64,000 nucleotides of DNA from DASUPK01 sp963801055 (GCA_963801055.1 CAWDDE010000009.1:1-64000); one strand, 5' to 3'; shown: positions 8,653 to 17,995, counted from the stretch's first letter. Program-made: numbers and translations. Notes: generated from the sequence alone by a model not told the origin.

Positions 8653-10291
8653 TCACCCGCCGGAGCGGTTCGCCCGGTAGCGCCGGATCAGGTTGTTGGT
8701 CGAGCTGTCGTGGTCGAGCTCGGGCTCGTCCGGCGCCTGCAGCTGGGGAATGATCTTCTTCGCCAGCACCTTGCCGAGCTCGACCCCCCACTGATCGAAG
8801 GAGTCGATCTCCCAGATCGCGCCCTGGGTGAAGACGCTGTGCTCGTACAGGGCGACCAGCGAGCCGAGCGTGTGAGGGGTGAGCCGCTCGGCGAGGATCA
8901 CGTTCGAGGGCGGGTTCCCCTCCATCACCCGGTGCGGGACGATCGGCTCCGGCGTCCCCTCCTCCCGCACCTGTTCGGGCGTCTTGCCGAAGGCGAGCGC
9001 CTCCGGCTGGGCGAACACGTTCGACATCAGCAGGTCGTGGTGGTCGCCGAGCGGGTTGAGGCGTGTGAATGAAGCCGATGAAGTCGCAGGGGATCAGGCG
9101 CGTCCCCTGGTGGATCAGCTGGTAGAAGGAGTGCTGGCCGTTGGTCCCCGGCTCGCCCCAGTAGATCGCGCCGGTGTCGTAGTCGACCCGCGCGCCGTCG
9201 AGGGTGACGTGCTTGCCGTTCGACTCCATGGTGAGCTGCTGGAGATAGGCCGGGAAGCGGTGCAGGTACTGGTCGTAGGGCAGCACCGCGACGGTCTCGG
9301 CGCCGAAGAAGTCGCCGTACCAGACCGCCAGCAGCCCGAGGATCGAGGGCAGGCTCTCGCCGATCGGGAGCTCCTTGAAGTGCTCGTCGACGGCGTGGAA
9401 GCCGGCGAGCATGTCGCGGAACGCCTCGGGCCCGATCGCGAGCATCGTCGAGAGGCCGATCGCCGAGTCCATCGAGTAGCGGCCGCCGACCCAGTCCCAG
9501 AAGCCGAACATGTTGTCGGTGTCGATGCCGAACTCGGCGACCCCCTCGGCGTTGGTCGAGACGGCGACGAAGTGCTTGGCGATCGCCTCCTCCGAGCCGA
9601 GCTTGGCGAGCGCCCACTCCCTGGCGGTGCGGGCGTTGGTCATCGTCTCCAGGGTCGTGAAGGTCTTCGAGGAGACGATGAAGAGCGTCTCCTCCGGGTC
9701 GAGGTCACGGGTCTTCTCCGCGAAGTCGGTGCCGTCGACGTTGGAGACGAACCGGAAGGTCATGTCGCGGCGGGAGTAGTGCCGGAGCGCCTCGTAGGCC
9801 ATCACCGGCCCGAGGTCCGAGCCGCCGATGCCGATGTTGATCACGTTCCGTATCGGCTTGCCGGTGTGGCCCTTCCACTCGCCCGAGCGCACCTGATCCG
9901 CGAACGCCGACATCCGGTCGAGCACTTGGTGGACCTGCTTGACGACGTCCTCCCCGTCGACGATCAGCGAGCGGTCCTTCGGCATCCGCAGCGCAACGTG
10001 CAGTACGGCGCGGTCCTCGGAGACGTTGATGTGCTCGCCGCGGAACATTGCGTCGCGCCGCTCGGCGACGCCCTGCTCGTCGGCGAGCTCCTTGAGGAGG
10101 CTCAGAGTCTCATCGGTGACGCGGTTCTTGGAGTAGTCGAGGAAGAGGCCGGCGCCCTCGGCCACCATCCGGGTGCCCCGTTCCGGGTCCTCGGCGAACA
10201 GCTCCCGCAGATGCCGGTCCCGGATCTCCCCGTAGTGCCCCTCGAGGTCCTTCCAGGCCGGACGACTGCGGAGCTGCGGTTCCGGGCTCAC
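8653..10291 (-). CDS. pgi: Glucose-6-phosphate isomerase, one frameshift
   Basis: Interconverts glucose 6-phosphate and fructose 6-phosphate in the cytoplasm. The protein has the SIS-fold signatures NIGIGGSDLGPVMAYEALRHY, FVSNVDGTDFAEK, SSKTFTTLET and ESNGKHVTLDG. After GFIHT near 9059-9062 one extra C breaks the frame; removing it continues LNPLGDHHDLLMSNVFAQPEALAFGK, the conserved C-terminal region, to GG-stop at 8653. The corrected length (about 545 residues) equals that of the usual bacterial enzyme. GTG 10291 has TAGCCT seven bases upstream, so transcription may also start here without a leader. Lies in the tkt-tal-pgi run. Confidence 0.92.
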
Positions 10292-10311
10292 CCGCCGCAG
10301 GCTAACCGCGC

Positions 10312-11388
10312 CTAGGCGGCCAGGCGCTCGGACTCGGACTTGATCGTGTCGAGCAGCTCGGTCCAGGACTTGACGAAAGCCTCCGCGCCCTCCTTCTGGA
10401 GGCGCACGGCCAGCTCGTCGGTGTCAATGCCTTCGTCGCGGTAGGCCTGGAAGACCTCCTCGGAGTCTCCGCCGTCCTCCGGCAGCGGATCGCCGACGGT
10501 GCCGTGGTCCGCGAAGGCCAGAAGCGTCTTCTCGGGCATCGTGTTGATGGTGTCCGGCGCGGCGAACGCGTCGATGTAGAGGGTGTCGGAGGCCTCGGGG
10601 TCCTTGGTTCCAGTGCTCGCGAAGAGCAGCCGCTGCAGCCGCGCGCCGTCGTCGGCGAGGGCCTGCCAGCGCTCGGAGGCAAGCATTCGGCGCCAGTCCC
10701 GATAGGTCGCCTTGCCGACCGCGATGCCCAGGGTGTTCTTCATCTCGTCCGGTACCTGATCGTGGACGGCGACGTCCCAGCGGCTGACGAAGAGGGAGAG
10801 GACCGAGGGCACGTCCGGATCGAGGCCCGCCTCGATCCGACGCTCGATCCCGGTCATGTAGGCGTCGGCGGCCCGCATCGTCTGGTCGCTCGAGAGGAGC
10901 AGGGTGACGTTGATCGGGATGCCGGCGAAGATCGACTCCTCGATCGCGGGCAGCCCCTCGGGAGTCCCGGGAATCTTGATGAAGACGTTGTCGGCGGCGC
11001 GGCCGTGCAGGTCCGCGGCCTGCTGGGTGGTCTTCTCGGTGTCATAGGCGAGCAGCGGCGAGACCTCGAGGGAGACGTAGCCGTCCATGCGGTCCGTCCG
11101 CCTGAACTCGGGCTCGAACAGGCCGGCGGCCCGGTTGATGTCGGTGAGGGCCAGCTCGAAGAACAGATCCTCTCCATCGAGGCCCTGCTCGCGCAGCTCC
11201 GCGATCTGCTCGTCGTAGTCGTCGCCCCCGGAGATGGCCTTGTCGAAGATCGTCGGGTTCGACGTCTGACCGGTGACCGAGTACTCGTCGACGTAGCGCT
11301 GCTCGGTGCCGTCGTCGAGCATCCTCCGGGTGATCGTGTCGATCCAGAGGCTCTGCCCCAGGTCGTGGAGCTGCTGCGTGGGCTTCAT
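10312..11388 (-). CDS. tal: Transaldolase
   Basis: A 358-residue class I aldolase-type barrel that moves a dihydroxyacetone unit between sugar phosphates in the non-oxidative pentose phosphate pathway. The Schiff-base lysine is in NVFIKIPGTPEG (about residues 138-149), and the N-terminal VTGQTSNPTIFDKAI and FASTGTKDP segments are diagnostic of the ~360-residue actinobacterial/cyanobacterial type. Its ATG overlaps the transketolase stop (GATGA), so the two are coupled; pgi follows 20 bp later. No frameshift. Confidence 0.94.
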   Translation of the reverse strand: MKPTQQLHDLGQSLWIDTITRRMLDDGTEQRYVDEYSVTGQTSNPTIFDKAISGGDDYDEQIAELREQGLDGEDLFFELALTDINRAAGLFEPEFRRTDRMDGYVSLEVSPLLAYDTEKTTQQAADLHGRAADNVFIKIPGTPEGLPAIEESIFAGIPINVTLLLSSDQTMRAADAYMTGIERRIEAGLDPDVPSVLSLFVSRWDVAVHDQVPDEMKNTLGIAVGKATYRDWRRMLASERWQALADDGARLQRLLFASTGTKDPEASDTLYIDAFAAPDTINTMPEKTLLAFADHGTVGDPLPEDGGDSEEVFQAYRDEGIDTDELAVRLQKEGAEAFVKSWTELLDTIKSESERLAA

Positions 11389-13457
11389 CGTCCAAGTACC
11401 TCCTTGGCTGTCTCGGCCACCTTGTCTGGGGTGAAGCCGAACTTGCTCTGTACGTCCTTCAGGGGTGCGGAGGAACCGAAGGTGTGCATCCCGATCTTCG
11501 CTCCCTCGAAGCCGACGAACCTCTCCCATCCCAGGGTAGATGCCTCCTCGATCGAGACGCGCGCGGTGACCCCGGGCGGCAGCACCTCGTCGCGGTAGGA
11601 CTGGTCCTGGCGCTCGAAGAGCTCCCAGCAGGGGAGACTCACCACCCGGGAACGCACGCCCTCGGAAATCAGCTTCTCGTGGGCGGCGACGGCCAGCGCG
11701 ACCTCGCTGCCGGTGGCGATCAGGATCACCTCCGGGTCGCCCTCGTCGGGATCGGCGAGCACGTAGCCCCCGCGCCGGAGCCCCTCCGCGGACGCGTAGC
11801 GGGAGCGATCGATGATCGGCACGTCCTGCCTCGTCAGCACGAGTGCGACGGGCTGGTGGGTGCGATCGAGCGCCGCCCGCCACGCCTCCGAGACCTCGTT
11901 CGCGTCGGCCGGCCGGATCACGTCGAGACCGGGAATCGCTCGCAGGCCGGCGAGGTGCTCGACGGGCTGGTGGGTCGGGCCGTCCTCGCCCAGGCCGATC
12001 GAGTCGTGCGTGAACAGATGGATCACCGGAAGCTCCATCAGCGCGGAGAGCCGAATGCCGGGCTTGGCGTAGTCGGAGAAGGTCAGATAGGTCGACCACA
12101 GCGGGCGCAGCTTGGTCAGGGACAGGCCGTTGGAGAGCGCGGCGGATCCGTGCTCCCTGATGCCGAGATGGAGCTGGCGGCCGGTGCGATTGTCCGGCTC
12201 GAAGGACGAGGCGCCCTCCACATCCTCGAGCCCCACCGCGGTAGACCCGGTGAGGTCTGCCGAGCCGGCGAGCAGCCATGGGATCCGGGCGGCGACGGCG
12301 TTCTCGACCTGGTTGGACGCCTTCCGGGTAGCCATGCCCTTCTCGTCCGGCTCGAAGGCCGGGATGTCGGTGTCCCAGCCCTCCGGCAGCTCCCGCCGCT
12401 GCATCAGGTCGATCTCATGTGCAAGCGACTCGTTCTCCCGCGTATAGCTCTCGAACTGGTCGTCCCATTCCTGGCGGAGCTGCGCGCCGCGGGCGCCGAT
12501 GCCCTCCTCGAAGTGCTCCCGCACCCCGTCCGGGACCAGGAACTGGGCGTCCTCCGGCCAGCCGTAGGCGCGCTTCGTCTCGCGCACCTCCTTCTCGCCG
12601 AGCGGCTCGCCGTGCACCTGCGCCGTGTCCACGAGATTCGGGGAGCCCCAGCCGATGTGGCTGTCGAGGACGATCAGCGTCGGCCGCTCCTGCTCCTTGC
12701 GGAAGACCTCGAGCGCCCTGCCGATCAGATCGAGGTCGTTCGCGTCGCCCACCCGGGTCACGTTCCAGCCATAGCCGGCGAAGCGGGCGGCGACGTCGTC
12801 CGTGTAGGTGAGCTCGGTGGGTCCGTCGATCGAGATGTGGTTGTTGTCGTAGATCCAGCAGAGGTTGTCGAGCTGCTGGTGGCCGGCCAGCGAGGCTGCC
12901 TCGTTCGAGACCCCCTCCTCGAGGTCGCCGTCGCCGCAGACGGTGTAGACGTCGAAGTCGAAGATCTCGAAGCCGGGAGTGTTGTAGCGGGCGCCCAGCC
13001 ATTTCGAGGCCACCGCCATTCCGACGCTCGTTGCGACCCCCTGTCCGAGGGGGCCGGTGGTGCTCTCCACGCCCGAGGTCCAGCGGTACTCGGGGTGGCC
13101 GGGGCATTTGGAGTCGAGCTGCCGGAAACGCTTGATGTCGTCCAGGCTCACCGAGGGCTCGCCGACCACCTCGTAGTCGGGGTCGACGGCGCGCACTCCG
13201 GTCAGGTGGAGCATCGAATAGAGCAGCATCGAAGCGTGACCGTTGGAGAGCACGAAGCGATCACGGTTGGGCCAGATCGGTTGCTGCGGGTCGAAGCGGA
13301 GGAAGCGCTGCCAGATCACGTAGGCGAGCGGCGCGAGGGCCATCGGCGACCCTGGGTGCCCGGAGTTCGCCTTCTGGATCGCGTCGATCGAGAGAGTCCG
13401 GATCGTGTTGATGCAGAGCTGATCGATGTCCGTGCGGCGCTCAGCTGCGACTGCCAT
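11385..13457 (-). CDS. tkt: Transketolase
   Basis: A 690-residue thiamine-diphosphate enzyme that moves two-carbon ketol units. The N-terminal domain has INTIRTLSIDAIQKANSGHPG and the ThDP signature VCGDGDLEEGVSNEA with DNNHISIDG closing the metal site; the middle domain has HDSIGLGEDGPTHQPVEHL, the typical transketolase catalytic loop. ATG 13457 is chosen because the minus strand has TAGGAT seven bases upstream and no conserved sequence lies above it, although the frame stays open. First gene of the tkt-tal-pgi-decarboxylase-HAD run and divergent from rpiA with 31 bp between the starts. Serves both the pentose phosphate pathway and, if active, the Calvin cycle. Confidence 0.95.
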   Translation of the reverse strand: MAVAAERRTDIDQLCINTIRTLSIDAIQKANSGHPGSPMALAPLAYVIWQRFLRFDPQQPIWPNRDRFVLSNGHASMLLYSMLHLTGVRAVDPDYEVVGEPSVSLDDIKRFRQLDSKCPGHPEYRWTSGVESTTGPLGQGVATSVGMAVASKWLGARYNTPGFEIFDFDVYTVCGDGDLEEGVSNEAASLAGHQQLDNLCWIYDNNHISIDGPTELTYTDDVAARFAGYGWNVTRVGDANDLDLIGRALEVFRKEQERPTLIVLDSHIGWGSPNLVDTAQVHGEPLGEKEVRETKRAYGWPEDAQFLVPDGVREHFEEGIGARGAQLRQEWDDQFESYTRENESLAHEIDLMQRRELPEGWDTDIPAFEPDEKGMATRKASNQVENAVAARIPWLLAGSADLTGSTAVGLEDVEGASSFEPDNRTGRQLHLGIREHGSAALSNGLSLTKLRPLWSTYLTFSDYAKPGIRLSALMELPVIHLFTHDSIGLGEDGPTHQPVEHLAGLRAIPGLDVIRPADANEVSEAWRAALDRTHQPVALVLTRQDVPIIDRSRYASAEGLRRGGYVLADPDEGDPEVILIATGSEVALAVAAHEKLISEGVRSRVVSLPCWELFERQDQSYRDEVLPPGVTARVSIEEASTLGWERFVGFEGAKIGMHTFGSSAPLKDVQSKFGFTPDKVAETAKEVLGR

Positions 13458-13488
13458 CTCCACGATCCTACGACTAGTGTGCCCTCGG
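13458..13488. promoter_or_regulatory. Divergent leaderless promoters of tkt and rpiA
   Basis: Only 31 bp separate the two start codons. On the minus strand TAGGAT (13465-13470) lies 7 bases before the tkt ATG; on the plus strand TAGTGT (13475-13480) lies 8 bases before the rpiA GTG. Neither gene has a ribosome-binding site. Both hexamers fit a -10 box whose transcript begins at the start codon. No good -35 boxes are visible. Confidence 0.5.
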
Positions 13489-14148
13489 GTGACCGAGGTC
13501 AACCTCGATTCCGAGAAGAAGCTCGCCGCCGAGGCCGCCGCGGAGCTGGTCACCGACGGCATGCGGGTCGGCCTCGGCACCGGCTCGACCGTCGCCCACC
13601 TGCTGCCGGCGATCGCCGCGCGAGGCCTGAGCGACCTGCGATGCGTAGCCACCTCCGACGCGACGGAGGAGCAGGCGCGCGAGCTGGGAATCCCGGTGGA
13701 GGACTTCGATCGGCTCGACCACCTCGACATAGCGATCGACGGCGCAGACCAGATCGCGCCGGATCACTGGCTGGTCAAGGGCGGCGGCGGCGCCCACACG
13801 CGCGAGAAGATCGTCGCGGCGAGCGCCGAGCGCTTCGTCGTGATCGCCGACTCGTCCAAGACGGTGGAGCGGATCAAGCCGCCGATCCCGCTCGAGCTCC
13901 GCCGCTTCGGCCTCGCCTCGACGCTGGCGCGGATCAGATCGGAGCTCGGCGAGGTCGCGGTCCGCCAAGACTGTCCGCCCAGCCCCGATGGGGGGGTGAT
14001 CGCGGACTACCGCGGCAAGGTCCACGAGCCGGGCGAGCTCGCCGCCCGTCTGGCACTGACACCGGGCGTCGTCGACCACGGCCTCTTCCCCGCCGGGATG
14101 GTCAGCGCCGTTCTGATCGGCCGCGGGGACTCGGTCGAGCGTGTCTGA
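13489..14148 (+). CDS. rpiA: Ribose-5-phosphate isomerase A
   Basis: Interconverts ribose 5-phosphate and ribulose 5-phosphate. All hallmark motifs are present: VGLGTGSTVAHLL near residue 25, ATSDATEEQA near 55, AIDGADQIAP (catalytic Asp region) near 83 and KGGGGAHTREK (catalytic Glu/Lys region) near 98. The ~219-residue length is normal. GTG 13489 is preferred because TAGTGT sits 8 bases upstream and the protein would begin just before EKKLAAEAAAEL, the usual N-terminus. It is divergent from tkt. Ribulose 5-phosphate made here is also the substrate of the phosphoribulokinase encoded at 58015. Confidence 0.94.
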   Translation: MTEVNLDSEKKLAAEAAAELVTDGMRVGLGTGSTVAHLLPAIAARGLSDLRCVATSDATEEQARELGIPVEDFDRLDHLDIAIDGADQIAPDHWLVKGGGGAHTREKIVAASAERFVVIADSSKTVERIKPPIPLELRRFGLASTLARIRSELGEVAVRQDCPPSPDGGVIADYRGKVHEPGELAARLALTPGVVDHGLFPAGMVSAVLIGRGDSVERV

Positions 14149-14265
14149 GCCGCTCGAGAAGCTCGAGGCCCTCTACGAGGACGGGCCGCGGCGACTACTC
14201 GCGGGCCGTAGCCGGGTGACGCGACTCACACCAGGGCCGCCTGAGCCCGAGTACGCTCGTCCCAG

Positions 14266-15474
14266 ATGGAGGAGAAGGACGCGGTCATCGTCGGTGCGCG
14301 CTGCGCCGGCTCGACCCTCGCGATCGCGCTCGCCCAGCGGGGCTGGGACGTCCTGGTCGTCGACCGGGACACCTTTCCGAGCGACACAGTCTCCACCCAC
14401 ATGATGTTCCCCAACACCCTGGCTCGCTTCGAGCAGCTCGGGGTGCTCGACACCCTGCGCGCCGATCACCAGCTGTCGTCGCTCGCCTGGCGGGTCATCG
14501 GGCTCGGCCATGAATTCGCTGGGACCTTCACGCCGATCGACGGTTTCGACCGCGGCTTGTCGGTTCGCCGGATCACCCTGGATAACGCAATCGTCGACAC
14601 GGCGATTGCGGCAGGCGCGGAGGGCCGCTTCGGCAAGCGCGTCGTCGATCTGATCGGGTCCGGGACCGAGGACGATCCGGTCCGCGGCGTGGTGCTCGAC
14701 GACGGGGAGAAGATCCCCGCGAAGTGGGTCTTCGGCGCCGACGGGCGCGCCTCGACGGTCGCCGGGAAGCTCGGGCTCGAGAAGGACCGGCCGCAGCGAG
14801 GAGAGATCGCGTTCATGTGGGGGTACTGGAGCGGAATCCCAGACGACGGGTTCGCCACGACCGATATCCAGGAGGACGCGATCCTCATCCGCTGGGCCGT
14901 GGAGGACGGGCTCACGATGCTGACGGCGACCGGGCCCGACGAGTTCACCCACGGCTCGACGCAGGACCGGCTTCGCAACTACCGCGACGTCCTCAACAGG
15001 TTCCCGGACTCGATCCCGCCCGCCCAGCTGGAGGCCGGCGAGATGATCTCCGACCTCGTCGTCGCGCCCGAGCCGCTGATGCGGGGCTTCTTCCGCAAGC
15101 CGACCGGCCCGGGCTGGGCGCTGATCGGCGACGCCTGCCACTTCAAGCATCCCGGCACGGCCCAGGGCATCGCGGACGCGGTCGAGCAGGCGATCTACGT
15201 CGCGGAGAGCCTGTCCGGCCCTGACCCGACCCTCGACGGATATGAGGAGTGGCGCGACGCCCGCGCCGCCGAGCACTACGACTGGTCGTTCGTGTGGGGA
15301 CGTTTTCCTCGCCCTGAGCTCTCCGAGAAGGTCTTCCGGGGATGGGCGAGCGAGCCGGATGCTGGGCAGGACGTCCGCGACACGCTCACGCGGCGTGTCG
15401 AGCCATCGAAGGCGATGAGCAAGGATCGGATGGAGCGCTGGCTCGCCGACGCTCCGCTTGAGGCCGGCGCCTAG
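14266..15474 (+). CDS. FAD-dependent oxidoreductase (geranylgeranyl-reductase/PHBH-like)
   Basis: A 402-residue flavoprotein. The N-terminal FAD-binding turn is DAVIVGARCAGSTLAIALA, a GxRxAG variant of the usual glycine motif typical of geranylgeranyl reductase-like and aromatic monooxygenase-like enzymes. A second FAD motif, WALIGDACHFKHPGTAQGI, lies near residue 285 (the Asp contacts FAD ribose). Middle and C-terminal parts are substrate-specific and give no clue to the reaction. ATG 14266 has TACGCT eight bases upstream, a leaderless start. It stands alone after rpiA and its end overlaps the convergent aldo/keto reductase by 4 bp. Confidence 0.8.
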   Translation: MEEKDAVIVGARCAGSTLAIALAQRGWDVLVVDRDTFPSDTVSTHMMFPNTLARFEQLGVLDTLRADHQLSSLAWRVIGLGHEFAGTFTPIDGFDRGLSVRRITLDNAIVDTAIAAGAEGRFGKRVVDLIGSGTEDDPVRGVVLDDGEKIPAKWVFGADGRASTVAGKLGLEKDRPQRGEIAFMWGYWSGIPDDGFATTDIQEDAILIRWAVEDGLTMLTATGPDEFTHGSTQDRLRNYRDVLNRFPDSIPPAQLEAGEMISDLVVAPEPLMRGFFRKPTGPGWALIGDACHFKHPGTAQGIADAVEQAIYVAESLSGPDPTLDGYEEWRDARAAEHYDWSFVWGRFPRPELSEKVFRGWASEPDAGQDVRDTLTRRVEPSKAMSKDRMERWLADAPLEAGA

Positions 15475-16460
15475 AGGTTGACCGCCGCCATACCCTCAGG
15501 CGCGTAGCGGTCGCCGGAGACCTCAGGCAGCTCATCGTCGATGCGCGCCAGGTCCTCCTCGGTTAGCTCGACGTCCGCTGCCGCCGCGTTCTCCTCGAGG
15601 TACTTGCGCCGCTTGGTGCCCGGGATCGGCACGATGTCATCGCCTTGGGCGAGCACCCAGGCCAGTGCGAGCTGAGCCGGTGTGATCTCCTTCTCCTGCG
15701 CGATCTCCTCGACTTTGGCGACGATCCTGCGGTTCCGCTCCCAGTTCTCTCCCTGGAAGCGCGGATTGCCACGGCGGAAGTCACCCTCGTCGATTTCGTC
15801 CGGTGAGGAGAAGCGGTTCGCCAGGAAGCCGCGGCCGAGCGGCGAGTAGGGCACGAAGCCGATGCCGAGCTCGCGGCAGGTCGGCAGGATCTCCGCCTCG
15901 ACATCACGTGTCCAGAGCGAGTACTCGCTCTGCAGGGCGGTGATCGGGTGGACGGACTGAGCGCGCCGGATCGTCTCCGGTGACGCCTCGCTGAGCCCGA
16001 TGTGGAAAATCTTGCCCTCCTCGACCAGCTCGGCCATGGCGCCCACCGTCTCCTCGATCGGGACGTTCGGGTCGACCCGGTGCTGGTAGTAGAGGTCGAC
16101 GTGGTCGGTGCCGAGCCGCTGCAGTGAGCCCTCAATCGAGCTCTTGACGTGCTCGGCGGATCCGTCCTGAGGCCCGACCGTCGACATGTCCCCGGGGATG
16201 GCATTGTCCATTCGCCGGGTGAACTTGGTCGCGATCACGTACTGGTCGCGCTTCCCCTTGATTGCCCGCCCGACCAGCTCCTCGTTGGTGAACGGGCCGT
16301 AGAGCTGGGCGGTGTCGAGGAAGTTGATCCCGAGCTCGAGGGCGCGCTGAATCGTGGCGATCGATTCCGCCTCGTCGGTGGTGCCGTAGAAGGCCGACAT
16401 ACCCATGCAGCCGAGGCCGAGGGCCGAGACTTCGAGATCACCGAGTCTGCGCTTCTGCAT
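15471..16460 (-). CDS. Aldo/keto reductase
   Basis: A 329-residue NADPH-dependent (beta/alpha)8 barrel. The catalytic tetrad is visible: Asp and Tyr in FLDTAQLYGPFTNEELVG (about residues 49-66), Lys in IATKFTRRM and His in DLYYQHRVDPNVP. The C-terminal NADP-binding segment is IPIPGTKRRKYLEEN-like (VPIPGTKRRKYLEE). It resembles the YakC/aldo-keto reductase 13 group. An AAGGAA motif precedes the ATG. It is the last gene of an ArsR-SRPBCC-DUF899-AKR run on the minus strand, suggesting a detoxification role for reactive carbonyls; substrate unknown. Confidence 0.9.
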   Translation of the reverse strand: MQKRRLGDLEVSALGLGCMGMSAFYGTTDEAESIATIQRALELGINFLDTAQLYGPFTNEELVGRAIKGKRDQYVIATKFTRRMDNAIPGDMSTVGPQDGSAEHVKSSIEGSLQRLGTDHVDLYYQHRVDPNVPIEETVGAMAELVEEGKIFHIGLSEASPETIRRAQSVHPITALQSEYSLWTRDVEAEILPTCRELGIGFVPYSPLGRGFLANRFSSPDEIDEGDFRRGNPRFQGENWERNRRIVAKVEEIAQEKEITPAQLALAWVLAQGDDIVPIPGTKRRKYLEENAAAADVELTEEDLARIDDELPEVSGDRYAPEGMAAVNL

Positions 16461-16480
16461 TTCCTTCCACGCACTCTAAG

Positions 16481-17221
16481 TCAAGGCTCTCGCGGGTAGC
16501 TCAGCTGCTCGTCCCAGTCGGGCCGTCCTTCCGGGGTGAGGTCGAACAGGTTCCAGAGGGGCTCGAGCGTCCCCACGTGGCGGGGATCCTGGCCCGGATC
16601 CCATGGGGCATAGAAGAGCTCCGAACCCCAGAAGTGGCGGATCGTCCCGCCGTCGCGGTGGAATACGTTCAGCATGGGCCGCTGCGCGCCCCCGGGCGTC
16701 TCGGCCAGGTAGTCGCGGTTGTACGAGTTGCCGGCTGAGGAGAGCAGACGGAGACGGCGCCAGCCGCGCTCCCGCGCCCAGGTGAGGATCCGGTCCAGCG
16801 GCGACTTCGCGACGACTGCGAAGTTCACGTGCTGGCTGGCGTGCTCGACCATCCCGTCGAGCTGGTCCAGCAGAGCGACGCAGGACGGGCACGGGCCCTC
16901 GGCCAGCGGCAGCTCGGCGGTCTCCTTCTCCCTCACGGGTCCGGGCCGGTCGTCCTCCGGGTCTCGCGGGAACATGAAGCTGTAGATCGCGAGGGAGTCC
17001 TTGCCCGGGGCGAAGAGCTCGGAGAGGCGGACGTCGACCGCCTCGCCTTCGGGTCCCTCGCCCTGGAAGACGTAGTCCTCGGGGACCTCGCCGCCCGGCG
17101 GCAACTCGCGCCGCTCCGCCGCGACCGCCTCCATCTGGCGGCGCAGCTCGATCTCGCTGGCGAGCAGCCGGTCGCGAGCAGTCCGGTACTCCTCCGACTC
17201 TCCCGGGAACTTGACGCTCAT
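16481..17221 (-). CDS. DUF899 family thioredoxin-like protein
   Basis: A 246-residue protein with the DUF899 plan: a charged helical start (EEYRTARDRLLASEIELRRQ), a PEDYVFQGEGPEG segment, then a thioredoxin-like core with LAIYSFMFPRD and the cysteine pair GPCPSCVALLDQLDG, followed by VAKSPLDRILTWARERGW and the ending FDLTPEGRPDW. The family is believed to be thioredoxin-fold but its reaction is not settled. It lies 19 bp after the SRPBCC gene and 20 bp before the AKR. A second DUF899 gene (18050) lies on the other side of the ArsR gene; the two are clearly homologous but diverged. Confidence 0.85.
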   Translation of the reverse strand: MSVKFPGESEEYRTARDRLLASEIELRRQMEAVAAERRELPPGGEVPEDYVFQGEGPEGEAVDVRLSELFAPGKDSLAIYSFMFPRDPEDDRPGPVREKETAELPLAEGPCPSCVALLDQLDGMVEHASQHVNFAVVAKSPLDRILTWARERGWRRLRLLSSAGNSYNRDYLAETPGGAQRPMLNVFHRDGGTIRHFWGSELFYAPWDPGQDPRHVGTLEPLWNLFDLTPEGRPDWDEQLSYPREP

Positions 17222-17240
17222 CGACTCCGCCCACGCGCGC

Positions 17241-17681
17241 TCATGCCGCCAGTATGCGTTCCATGTTGTCGAGACAGGCCTGCCAGCCGCTGTACTGCTG
17301 GTCGCGCCGCTCCTCGTGGGAGATGTTGCTGTTCACGAAGCGCACCGTGGTGGCGCCGCCTTGCTCGGTGAACTCCAGCTCGATCATCTGCTGGTTCGAA
17401 GGATCGTCGTCGAAGGTCCAGGTGAAGGCGAGGCGATGAGGCCGCTCGATCAAGGTGTACTCGCCGCTCGCGCCGACCTCGGTGCCGTCGGGAGCGCGCA
17501 TCACGACGCTCACCGTCCCTCCAACGCGGAGGTCCACCTCGGCGCTCGGCGCCCCCCAGTCCCGGCCCGGTTTGAACCAGCGCCGGATGACCTCCTCGCT
17601 GGTCCAGGCGTCGAACACGTCCTCGGCGGGAGCGTCGAAGGTCCGCTCGATCCGCACCACCTGTGCCGAGTCCTCGGTCAC
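17241..17681 (-). CDS. SRPBCC (AHSA1-like) domain protein
   Basis: A 146-residue START/Bet v1-like protein. It opens with RIERTFDAPAEDVFDAWTS, contains VGGTVSVVMRAPDG and ends with the helix QQYSGWQACLDNMERILAA, the standard AHSA1 (activator of Hsp90-like) architecture. Such proteins bind hydrophobic ligands and are very often the second gene after an ArsR repressor, as here: its GTG 17681 overlaps the ArsR stop, preceded by AAAGGAG. Ligand unknown. Confidence 0.85.
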   Translation of the reverse strand: MTEDSAQVVRIERTFDAPAEDVFDAWTSEEVIRRWFKPGRDWGAPSAEVDLRVGGTVSVVMRAPDGTEVGASGEYTLIERPHRLAFTWTFDDDPSNQQMIELEFTEQGGATTVRFVNSNISHEERRDQQYSGWQACLDNMERILAA

Positions 17682-17995
17682 CCTCGCTCCTTTCGCTCGT
17701 CGAGATACTCGCCGACGACGTCGAAGAGACGCTCCCAGCGCTCGCGTTGGTTTTCTATCCAATCCGAGGTCTCGGCGAGCGTCTCGGGCCGCAGGGCGAG
17801 CCGGTGCGTCCGCCCGTCGATCACCCGCGTCACCACGCCGGCTTCCTCGAGCATCTTCAGGTGCCGTGAGATTGTCGGCTTCGAGACGCCCAGGTCGCGC
17901 CCGGCCTCCCCGACCGTCGTTGCCCCGCCGGTGAGCCGTTCGACGATCTCCCGCCGGAGCGGATGCGCCAGTGCCTTGAAAGCATCGTTAGCCAT
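17678..17995 (-). CDS. ArsR-family transcriptional repressor
   Basis: A 105-residue winged-helix protein: FKALAHPLRREIVERLTGG (helices 1-2), TTVGEAGRDLGVSKPTISRHLKML (recognition helix) and VVTRVIDGRTHRLAL (wing). No metal-binding cysteines are visible, so it belongs to the non-metal ArsR group that usually regulates an adjacent SRPBCC gene. The ATG 17995 lies inside a perfect 6-6-6 inverted repeat that probably is its own operator. Overlaps the SRPBCC gene by 4 bp. Confidence 0.9.
   Translation of the reverse strand: MANDAFKALAHPLRREIVERLTGGATTVGEAGRDLGVSKPTISRHLKMLEEAGVVTRVIDGRTHRLALRPETLAETSDWIENQRERWERLFDVVGEYLDERKERG

Noticed and set aside
7526..10291. A 921-residue frame that looks like a pgi-decarboxylase fusion
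   Set aside because: One extra base near 9060 sends pgi into the frame of the next gene; in the corrected frame pgi stops at 8653 and the decarboxylase has its own ATG at 8647.
13458..13730. Extension of tkt beyond ATG 13457
   Set aside because: The extra ~90 residues are antisense to rpiA and not transketolase-like.
11484..14219. A 911-residue open frame on the plus strand across tkt and rpiA
   Set aside because: Antisense to tkt for most of its length, low-complexity Arg/Gly/Ala composition and no motifs; an effect of high GC content.
14141..14265. Short frame starting GTG 14141 (SEPLEKLEALYEDG) between rpiA and the FAD gene
   Set aside because: About 25 plausible codons that then run into the FAD gene in another frame; no recognisable family and no ribosome-binding site.
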